This document shows positions 12,251-24,200 of a stretch of 64,000 nucleotides of DNA, one piece after another; position 1 is the stretch's first letter; every line of letters starts with the position of its first letter. The position numbers were made by a program, and so were the translations under genes. The DNA lies in the NCBI GenBank assembly GCA_950097015.1, contig CATNEN010000012.1, positions 489,501 to 553,500 of the forward strand, in the 5' to 3' direction. A model generated the notes under the pieces. That model did not search any database and was not told the origin of the DNA. It saw only the letters and a list, made by a program, of their open reading frames with translations. This DNA comes from Macrostomum hystrix (Eukaryota; Platyhelminthes; Macrostomidae).

Positions 12251-15200
12251 GTGCGACTGGGTACCCGCTGACCCTGCCAGACCCACACCTGTATTGCCTG
12301 CCCAACACATTGTCCACCAGACCCACACCTGTATTGTCTGCCCAACACTTTGTCCACCAGACACGCATTGTCTACCCAATGCACAGGCCACCAGACACGC
12401 ATAGTCCACCAGACACGCATTGTTCAACAGACACGCATAGTCCACCAGACACGCATTGTCCACCAGACACGCATTGTCCACCAGACACGCATTGTCCACC
12501 AGACACACACAGTCCACCAGACACGCATTGTCTTACAGACACACACAGTCCATCAGACACGCATTGTCTTACAGACACACACAGTCCATCAGACACGCAT
12601 TGTCTTACAGACACACACAGTCCACCAGACACGCATTGTCTACCCGACCCGCAGGTGGAGCGCTTCAAGCACACCAGGCAGCCCCTTGATGCTCTGCATT
12701 GTAAATTCTCGGCCGCGAATTTGACGCCAGTGACTGGCGACTCAAACTACGGCCACCTACAATTAGACGCTGTCTCGCTTTACCTGCTAACTCTGGCCCA
12801 GATGACAGCCTCAGGATTAGTGCTAATCTACACCTCGGAGGAGGTGGCATTCGTTCAGAATCTAGTGTTTTACATAGACTCGGCCTATATGGTGTGCGAC
12901 TTCGGTGTCTGGGAGCGCGGAGACAAGACTAACAATGGCCAGCCTGAGCTCAATTCAACTTCCATCGGTATGACTAAGGCTGCCCTCGAGGCCCTATCAG
13001 AGCTAGATCTGTACGGCAGCTCAGGCGGCTGCCGATCGTTTGTGCACGTCATGGCTGACGACTCGCAGAACTGTGCCGCCGTGCTCGAGACCATGCTGCC
13101 CAGGGAGAGCTGCTCAAAGGAGACCGACGCCGGCCTGCTGGCTGTCATCGGCTATCCGGCCTTCGCTGTTGACCGGGAGGAGGTCGTGTCCGGCACCCGG
13201 GCCTGCATAGACGATATGCTGCAGGGCAGGTGAGATTCTGACAATAGTGTTTGGTTTTTACTATCCTGCGAGTATGCCATCCCATGTCATCTCTTGTCAC
13301 CAATACCATCCCGCCTTGTCCTATCTCATCCCCATATAATCTCACATGATCTCATACATTCTACCCATCCTATCTCATCCTATTACGAGCTACATGTCAT
13401 GCTACCCATCCTATGCTATCTTATCCCATTCCATGCTATCCTATCCTATATCATATACCAATTCTATCCTCTTCTATCCTATCCCGTCCTATCCTATCCT
13501 GTTGTAATCCATCCTATCCATTTATATTCCACCCTTTACAAGTCAATTGGATAATTATCCCATCACATCCCATATAATCCGATCCTATTCTTTTTTCTTT
13601 ACTTTGACTTAGCTGCAGGGTGGTCCATGGACACAGCGGGGAGGCGAGGATCGCCCATACCGCTAACCCCTGTAGGCCCGCAGACAGGCGAGGGCGCAAT
13701 CCTATCCTTTTCAGTTCCATCCTGTCCGATCTTGTCTCATCTAATCTTTTTCCAACTCATTCGGATTCCCATCTTATCTAAAATCCCATCTTATTCCAGC
13801 TAACTCTCATGAAATCCCAAAATTTCATGCCATGTATCCCCCTCCACCACCAAATATCCCATTCCACCGTCAGATACGGCTATCGCCGCTTCCTTCGCGA
13901 CGGCTACCGCACCGCTGTGGAGGATGGCAGCCGGCTCTATTACGAGCCCTGGGAGCTGCGCCAGTTTGAGAATATCGAATGCGAATGGCCGCTGTTCATC
14001 TGCTACCAGCTGCTGGATGCCCAGTTCAGCGAGTCGGCCGAACGGGTTGAGAAATTCGCCGCCCTGCTCGACAAGCTGGCGCTGCTTAACTCCGAGGGCC
14101 TGCCGGTGATGCCGGAGTCCTACGCTGTGCCAGCCAGCCTCGTGCCAGCCGAGCGGGCCTCGCCGGGCAGCCAGAACCGGCAGCCGGTTGGCGCCCTGCC
14201 GCACCTGTGGACCCAGTCTCTGTACGTCATCTGCCAGCTACTGCGAGACAAGTTCCTCCGGCCGCAGGAGATTGATCCCATCGGGCGTAGGTTGGGCCTA
14301 GAGGCCAAGCCGGATTTGGTGGTGCAGGTGCGTTGCATGGGACGCTGAGGGAGCAGGGGAAAACCTCGCCTCTGCATTTCTAGACATATGGATTCAGGCA
14401 TAAAGTATATCTGATGACTGAATATCTTGTCTACTAGATCAAGTGCCATTCGAACATATAAGCACCTTAGATCTAGACTAGAGCCTATGGAACCTAAATA
14501 TTTGAACATCTAGAACCTAGAATCTCGATCTATAAACGTTTAGATCCTGGAACTTATGCAAATGAACATCTAGATCATTGAATGCATTTATTATATGCAA
14601 ACTTATCTAGACCTTAGAACCTTGATAAATGGATAACTACACCCTAGAACCTTGATAAATGGATAACTAGACCCTAGAATCTTGATATATGGATAACTAG
14701 ACCCTAGAATCTTGATATATGGATAACTAGACCCTAGAATCTTGATAAATGGATAACTACACCCTAGAACCTTGATAAATGGATAACTACACCCTAGAAC
14801 CTTGATAAATGGATAACTAGACCCTAGAATCTTGATATATGGATAACTAGACCCTAGAATCTTGATAAATGGATAACTAGACCCTAGAATCTTGATAAAT
14901 GGATAACTAGACCCTAGAATCTTGATAAATGGATAACTAGACCCTAGAATCTTGATAAATGGATAACTAGACCCTAGAATCTTGATAAATGGATAACTAG
15001 ACCCTAGAATCTTGATAAATGGATAACTAGACCCTAGAATCTTGATAAATGGATAACTAGACCCTAGAATCTTGATAAATGGATAACTAGACCCTAGAAT
15101 CTTGATATATGGATAACTAGACCCTAGAATCTTGATAAATGGATAACTAGACCCTAGAATCTTGATAAATGGATAACTAGACCCTAGAATCTTGATAAAT

Positions 15201-18200
15201 GGATAACTAGACCCTAGAATCTTGATATATGGATAACTAGACCCTAGAATCGTGATATATGGACTTCTAGACCTTGGCACATTGATAAATAGGCATCTAC
15301 ATCATAGAACCTTAATATGTGAACATCTTGACAAAACAGGTTATAATATTATAATCGCTTGATTCAAACTCAGGTGGTGGTGGTTGCCCAGGACGCTAAA
15401 ATTCGTCGCACCCTAGAGACGCGGTTCGGCCTGAAACAGGTGCAAGACTTTGCCGAGATGTACAGTGAGACTAGAATCCGCGTATTCCCAGCCAAGGTGT
15501 TGAGCCATTTGTATCGACACCTGGGCCGCTGTCCACAGCTCGGCCTCAGCGGCCGGCAATCCAGCGAAGTTGGCATCCTGGCCACTAGCAAGCTGTACAT
15601 TGTTGGGCAACGCACCGTGGCATTCACTCCGCAATTCCTCGATCATCATTCGTTCTATCTTAGCCTGGATTTGGACTTCCTGTTAGATATGCTGCGCACT
15701 GATGTCGCCTTCCTGCGGCGCACCTGGTCGGCTGTCGGCCGGCCGCTCTTTATCATACCCGTGTACCACTGGTACTTCAACCCGGACTCCGGCGACCAGA
15801 TGCCTTCACTGTACACTACCATCAAGAAGCTGCAGAGCGGATACATCAATGGCACCAGGTGAGTCTTACCAATCCTTACTCTGATCCCAATCCTTACTCT
15901 GATCCCAATCCTTACTCTGATCCCAATCCTTACTCTGATCCCAATCCTTACTCTGATCCCAATTCTTACTCTGATCCCAATCCTTACTCTGATCCCAATT
16001 CTTACTCTGATCCCAATCCTTACTCTGATCCCAATCCTTACTCTGATCCCAATCCTTACTCTGATCCCAATCCTTACTCTGATCCCAATCCTTACTCTGA
16101 TCCCAATCCTTACTCTGATCCCAATTCTTACTCTGATCCCAATCCTTACTCTGATCCCAATTCTTACTCTGATCCCAATCCTTACTCTGATCCCAATCCT
16201 TACTCTGATCCCAATCCTTACTCTGATCCCAATCCTTACTCTGATCCCAATCCTTACTCTGATCCCAATCCTTACTCTGATCCCAATCCTTACTCTGATC
16301 CCAATCCTTACTCTGATCCCAATCCTTACTCTGATCCCAATCCTTACTCTGATCCCAATTCTTTCTCTGATCCCAATCCTTACTCTGATCCCAATCCTTA
16401 CTCTGATCCCAATCCTTTCTCTGATCCCAATCCTTACTCTGATCCCAATCCTTACTCTGATCCCAATTCTTTCTCTGATCCCAATCCTTACTCTGATCCC
16501 AATCCTTACTCTGATCCCAATTCTTACTCTGATCCCAATCCTTACTCTGATCCCAATTCTTACTCTGATCCCAATCCTTACTCTGATCCCAATCCTTACT
16601 CTGATCCCAATCCTTACTCTGATCCCAATCCTTACTCTGATCCCAATCCTTACTCTGATCCCAATCCTTACTCTGATCCCAATCCTTACTCTGATCCCAA
16701 TTCTTTCTCTGATCCCAATCCTTACTCTGATCCCAATTCTTTCTCTGATCCCAATCCTTACTCTGATCCCAATCCTTACTCTGATCCCAATCCTTTCTCT
16801 GATCCCAATCCTTACTCTGATCCCAATTCTTTCTCTGATCCCAATCCTTACTCTGATCCCAATTCTTTCTCTGATCCCAATCCTTACTCTGATCCCAATC
16901 CTTACTCTGATCCCAATTCTTTCTCTGATCCCAATCCTTACTCTGATCCCAATCCTTACTCTGATCCCAATTCTTTCTCTGATTCCAATTCTTTCTCTGA
17001 TCCCAATTCTTTCTCTGATCCCAATTCTTTCTCTGATCCCAATCCTTACTCTGATCCCAATCCTTACTCTGATCCCAATCCTTACTCTGATCCCAATTCT
17101 TTCTCTGATCCCAATTCTTTCTCTGATCCCAATCCTTACTCTGATCCCAATCCTTTCTCTGATCCCAATCCTTACTCTGATCCCAATTCTTTCTCTGATC
17201 CCAATTCTTTCTCTGATCCCAATCCTTACTCTGATCCCAATTCTTTCTCTGATCCCAATCCTTACTCTGATCCCAATCCTTACTCTGATCCCAATTCTTT
17301 CTCTGATCCCAATCCTTACTCTGATCCCAATCCTTACTCTGATCCCAATTCTTTCTCTGATCCCAATTCTTTCTCTGATCCCAATTCTTTCTCTGATCCC
17401 AATCCTTACTCTGATCCCAATTCTTTCTCTGATCCCAATTCTTTCTCTGATCCCAATCCTTACTCTGATCCCAATCCTTTCTCTGATCCCAATCCTTACT
17501 CTGATCCCAATTCTTTCTCTGATCCCAATTCTTTCTCTGATCCCAATTCTTTCTCTGATCCCAATCCTTACTCTGATCCCAATTCTTTCTCTGATCCCAA
17601 TTCTTTCTCTGATCCCAATCCTTACTCTGATCCCAATTCTTTCTCTGATCCCAATTCTTTCTCTGATCCCAATTCTTTCTCTGATCCCAATTCTTTCTCT
17701 GATCCCAATCCTTACTCTGATCCCAATTCTTTCTCTGATCCCAATCCTTACTCTGATCCCAATTCTTTCTCTGATCCCATTCCTTACTCTGATCCCAATC
17801 CTTACTCTGATCCCAATTCTTTCTCTGATCCCAATCCTTTCTCTGATCCCAATCCTTACTCTGATCCCAATTCTTTCTCTGATCCCAATCCTTTCTCTGA
17901 TCCCAATTCTTTCTCTGATCCCAATCCTTTCTCTGATCCCAATTCTTTCTCTGATCCCAATCCTTACTCTGATCCCAATCCTTACTCTGATCCCAATCCT
18001 TACTCTGATCCCAATTCTTTCTCTGATCCCAATCCTTACTCTGATCCCAATCCTTACTCTGATCCCAATCCTTACTCTGATCCCAATTCTTTCTCTGATC
18101 CCAATCCTTGTGTGAAAAAGTCGCTAGCTGATAACATCGTTCTATGCCTTCAATTGCTGCATTTGATAAGCTTGAAAAACCAACCTTTCCTTTCTTTCCC

Positions 18201-21200
18201 CAGTACATTCGACTCTGAGGCTGTAAAAATGCAAACTAACTTTTACCTCTCTTTCCCTCTCTGCCGCAGGGTGACTCTCGGCAAGCTGTCAGACTTTGTG
18301 GACACCAGCTGTGTGACTAACATGACCTTCTTAGACAAGGGTCAGGGTGGTAAGTCTTCCAGGATCCATTCATGATATTGTAACATACCCGCGCGTACAC
18401 TGACTGATAGTATATGGAGAATTCTTCATCTCCTTGTCAGTGTTTCATAATTTATGTTTGGTGCCTAAAATACTCTACTAACAGTAGAGTAGTATGAAAA
18501 ATCAGAGTAAAATCACCAATGTTCCATTAAAAAACCAACCCACTACAGATGATCTACTGGCCAAAGCGAAGGCCGCCGCCAAAGTGCCGAAGCGCGGCCG
18601 CAGCCGCCTTGGTTCCGGAGCCTCCGCCACCTCAGCCATCGCCGCCGACGTGGCCGCACGCTATCTTGCTGGCGGGCGCAAAAAATCTGTTGTGCTCGGC
18701 AGCGGAGCTGCTCTAGATCTGTCCATGGTGGCTGCAGCGGCTTTGGCTTCAACGGCCGGCGACGCAGCCGAAGCCGACGGCGAAGGCGAACAGTCCGGCG
18801 ACGACGAAGGTGAGTCGCAGTGGCTGCTGGTTCATTAGTAAAGTTTTTGTTAACTAGAACATGAAATCCAGTCACTTTTCCATTGCCTGTGCAGTTGTCC
18901 GCTTCAAGGTTGGCTCGCCGGAGTCCTCAGGCCAGCAAGGTAAAAATAATAGGTGATATAGTTCTAGTTTAATCAATGCCTGATCACCCAGCTATCATTA
19001 TTCTGCTTCTATTAGGTCTTAGGCGACCCGCCCACATGTTATAAGTGAAAATAGGAAAAGCAATACTTTTCGTTCGACGCTTGTCGCTTTTGTCTTGTAA
19101 AAAATGTGGCAGCACGCAATGACGTAGGCACTTCATGCATATTGTGGTATTATTCCCATGTTATTTGTATTAGTTTTGCTTCATCTTTTTTTTGCTTTGG
19201 TTTCACCTATTTGTACTTTAAAGCAGTGCGCAGACATGATATCACTTTACTAAATTCCGTGAGTACAGTTGTCAGTCTTGCTGTATTTCAGTTTTTATGA
19301 CCTAATGGCTGAACATGCTTTCTAAGCAAAGCACTGCCGAATGTGCTTAAGTGTGTCGAATTACAAAAAAAATTGAACCTTGGTTCAAAAAGTTTTATCA
19401 TTCGTGTACCTTCTCACACCTATCCATCATGAGGATTGGGTCATAGCAGTGCCTTCTCACACCTATCCATCATGAGGATTGGGTCATAGCAGTGCCTTCT
19501 CACACCTATCCATCATGAGGATTGGGTCATAGCAGTACCTTCTCACACCTATCCATCATGAGGATTGGTTCATAGCAGTGCCTTCTCACACCTATCCGTC
19601 ATGAGGATTGGGTCATAGCAGTGCCTTCTCACATCTATCCGTCATGAGGATTGGGTCATAGCAGTGCCTTCTCACACCTATCCATCATGAGGATTGGGTC
19701 ATAGCAGTGCCTTCTCACACCTATCCATCATGAGGATTGGGTCATAGCAGTGCCTTCTCACACCTATCCATCATGAGGATTGGGTCATAGCAGTGCCTTC
19801 TCACACCTATCCATCATGAGGATTGGCTCATAGCAGTGCCTTCTCACACCCATTCGATCATGAGGTTTATACTATTTTTTTGGTTATTTCATCCGGGCCT
19901 TCGATGCAGTAAGCTAAGCGCATGCAAGCTATGCAATGGCTACTATTTACAGTAGAGCATTGTGCTGATTGCTGTCCAAGAATGCCATCCCATAGCTAGC
20001 CTGTCCGATCTCGTCCAGGACCTGCCAGTCGACCGTCGCGGCGGCGACGTAGCTCCGGTTTCGGCCTGCTAGGCATAGTGCCGAATCTGAACGAGATGAT
20101 TAACGAGGCTAGGCACTCGCAGAACGGCTCAGCAGGTATGCTTCACTGAGGTGCGACACCGTTTCTGCTTATTTCTTGATTGCACGGCTTGCTTTGGTTG
20201 ATTCCTGCTGATTAACACTTTCTAGTGCACTTTGTCACCGAGTATTTTGAATTATAACTAAACTGCTGATAAATATTGAGATGCAGACTAGATTGATTGA
20301 AATGGTTTTCACTTGCTTAAGTAGTTAGGGCTTACATATACGAGCGTAAATTAATGAGAACTGACCAAAATGGGTCTGAAGCAATGTTAGTTTACCTATA
20401 AGAAAGCTGGCTAAATGGATTTGGATATTTAGGGCCCTTAAGCATTTTTTTACATTTATTTTGACGATGTAGGCTTAGAGAAAATGTATTCATGAAAGGT
20501 AAGATGGGCTAAAGATAATATACATTCAGTAAAACTAGGGTTGATATAATGCACATTCGGTAAAGGAAAACTGGGTTAGAGATTATGCACATTCGGTAAA
20601 GGAAAACTGGGTCAGAGATCATGTACATTCGGTAAAACTAGGGTTGATATAATGCACATTCGGTAAAGGAAAACTGGGTCAGAGATCATGTACATTCGGT
20701 AAAACTAGGGTTGATATAATGCACATTCGGTAAAGGAAAACTGGGTCAGAGATCATGTACATTCGGTAAAACTAGGGTTGATATAATGCACATTCGGTAA
20801 AGGAAAACTGGGTCAGAGATCATGTACATTCGGTAAAGGAAAACTGGGTCAGAGATCATGTACATTCGGTAAAACTAGGGTTGATATAATGCACATTCGG
20901 TAAAGGAAAACTGGGTCAGAGATCATGTACATTCGGTAAAGGAAAACTGGGTCAGAGATCATGTACATTCGGTAAAGGAAAACTGGGTCAGAGATCATGT
21001 ACATTCGGTAAAGGAAAACTGGGTCAGAGATCATGTACATTCGGTAAAACTAGGGTTGATATAATGCACATTCGGTAAAGGAAAACTGGGTCAGAGATCA
21101 TGTACATTCGGTAAAGGAAAACTGGGTCAGAGATCATGTACATTCGGTAAAACTAGGGTTGATATAATGCACATTCGGTAAAGGAAAACTGGGTCAGAGA

Positions 21201-24200
21201 TCATGTACATTCGGTAAAGGAAAACTGGGTCAGAGATCATGTACATTCGGTAAAGGAAAACTGGGTCAGAGATCATGTACATTCGGTAAAACTAGGGTTG
21301 ATATAATGCACATTCGGTAAAGGAAAACTGGGTCAGAGATCATGTACATTCGGTAAAGGAAAACTGGGTCAGAGATCATGTACATTCGGTAAAGGAAAAC
21401 TGGGTCAGAGATCATGTACATTCGGTAAAACTAGGGTTGATATAATGCACATTCGGTAAAGGAAAACTGGGTCAGAGATCATGTACATTCGGTAAAGGAA
21501 AACTGGGTCAGAGATCATGTACATTCGGTAAAGGAAAACTGGGTCAGAGATCATGTACATTCGGTAAAACTAGGGTTGATATAATGCACATTCGGTAAAG
21601 GAAAACTGGGTCAGAGATCATGTACATTCGGTAAATGGAAAACTGGGTTAGAGATCATGTACATTCGGTAAAGGAAAACTGGGTTAGAGATTATGCACAT
21701 TTGATAAAGGACACTAGCAATGATCTAATTGTGTCTCACTATTAGCTTATCGAAAGCTCATTCCTCAACCTGCTTGTTTTACTAAACAAGACACGCATTT
21801 GCCGCTGAAAATTTTATGACCATGCCCTAAATGTATTACTGAGTAGAATTCGGATTTGCCGTACTGTTTCCAGTAGGTAGAATTATATTCAGTACTGAAA
21901 GGGACATTCTGTATTCCAGGCGTGCTGTTGGTTACAGTCTGTAATCTGCAATCTTTATGTGCTGTCGGGTACAGTCTGTAATCTTTATGTGCTGTTGGGT
22001 ACAGTCTGCAATCTTTATGTGCTGTCGGGTACAGTCTGTAATCTTTATGTGCTGTTGGGTACAGTCTGCAATCTTTATGTGCTGTCGGGTACAGTCTGTA
22101 ATCTTTATGTGCTGTTGGGTACAGTCTGCAATCTTTATGTGCTGTCGGGTACAGTCTGTAATCTTTATGTGCTGTTGGGTACAGTCTGCAATCTTTATGT
22201 GCTGTCGGGTACAGTCTGTAATCTTTATGTGCTGTTGGGTACAGTCTGTAGTCCATATGTGCTGTCGGGTACAGTCTGTAGTCCATATGTGCTGTCGGGT
22301 ACAGTCTGTAGTCCATATGTGCTGTTGGGTACAGTCTGCAATCGTTATGTGCTGTCGGGTACAGTCTGCAATCTTTATGTGCTGTTGGGTACAGTCTGTA
22401 ATCTTTATGTGCTGTTGGGTACAGTCTGTAATCTTTATGTGCTGTTGGGTACAGTCTGTAGTCCATATGTGCTGTCGGGTACAGTCTGTAGTCCATATGT
22501 GCTGTCGGGTACAGTCTGTAGTCCATATGTGCTGTCGGGTACAGTCTGTAGTCCATATGTGCTGTCGGGTACAGTCTGTAATCTTTATGTGCTGTTGGGT
22601 ACAGTCTGTAATCTTTATGTGCTGTCGGGTACAGTCTGCAATCTTTATGTGCTGTTGGGTACAGTCTGTAATCTTTATGTGCTGTTGGGTACAGTCTGTA
22701 ATCTTTATGTGCTGTTGGGTACAGTCTGTAGTCCATATGTGCTGTTGGGTACAGTCTGTAGTCCATATGTGCTGTTGGGTACAGTCTGTAAACCATGTGT
22801 GCGTGCCTGTCTCCAGAGAACATCAGCTATCGTCTAATGTCTATGACCGATCCATTCCACCCAGTGACGCATCGGCTGCGAAATCCCACTATGAACAACG
22901 AGGACAGCGTGGACAGCATGAAGCGAATGATGCACTGCGGCCGAGCCAACGATCAGCATGACACTGCTCACTGCATGGCGAACATGGATGAGCACGAGCT
23001 GCTCAAACGGCTGAGTCAGTCCGATCATCTCTACGAGCAGTTTGATCTGCTCTATCATCTTTACCTGACAAAGTGAGCGAATCATGCACGTCATTCTACT
23101 TTAAGTAGTTGAGTTCTATTGCGAAAGTGTGTAGATAGGAGTTGTATTCGATTAGATGGTTGTGAAGACTGGGAAGTAGATAGTCATATCCTATTAGGAA
23201 AAGGAGGTATGGACTGATTATAACCTGCCTTGGCAACCTGCTTTTAGGGGCTTGGACTACAACACTGGCTGGGACGACGACAGCGTCGGCGGCCCGACGG
23301 TGACTGTCCGCGAGCTGGTGAAGGAGCTGTACGAACGGGCCGGATCGTTCCGCCAGTGGTGGCTAGTTCGCTACACGGCCGGTATGCTGGACAAGCGGGT
23401 GGAGAAGCTACCGATGTTTCTCACCGATCTGCTGGTCAGGCAGAAGCAGGTGGGCGAGCTGCTGCCGTCTGCGTTTTCTTATTTAGCGATTCCTGAAGAC
23501 ATCCTATTAGAGAGTTTTATCCACAAGTCTCGCATCAGGGAATCCCGAAGTTTCCCTTTTGGTAATCAAATCACAGAATCTCTCATCAGGAAGTAAAATC
23601 CCGAGATCTCCCGTGAGGAAATTTACATCCCAAAATTCTACCATCAAGCAATTCCTTCTCAAAATCTCCCATCGTGGATCTTCGTTCTAGAATCTCCCAC
23701 TCATCTTAAGGCCTCGGGATTCTTGTCATCGCTGAGCCAACTCGCACCTTGCCTCGCAGGTCACGGTCGGGCCTGCCGCCGGAGCCGCGCGAGACGGTCA
23801 TCAGTTCGCCGCGCGGCGGAGCCGCCCTGGGCCAGCTGATTAGAACTGCCTGCGATGGGGATCCCACACTGGGCGTGCTCACACAGGAGCTACTGGTCTA
23901 CCTGAGCATGCTGGCCCGCACTGAGCCCCAGCTGCTCGCTAGCATGTACCGGATTCGGGTGGGCCTGGTCATCCAGGTCATGGGCTCCGAGATGGCCAGG
24001 GCGCTGAACATCTCCGGTGAGACTGCTCTGCGAGACCTCGCTCTCCGTTCCCCAGTCCCGATCCGCATTCATTCCCCTAGCCCTAATCCCTAAAATCCCC
24101 ATCGATTCCCCCAAACCTAAATCCTCACTGATTTCCCCAAGCCTAAATCCTCACTCATTCCCCCAAACACAAGTCTAACTGCTCACTTATTCTCACTATC

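Noticed and set aside
15859-18375. 838- and 780-residue open frames on opposite strands as genes
   Set aside because: Both come from an 18-bp intronic array between two certain PHKA exons; stops are simply absent from the unit.
21765-22961. Long open frames on both strands as cysteine-rich or membrane proteins
   Set aside because: Product of the 30-bp intronic array; the plus frame even runs over a PHKA exon in the wrong frame.
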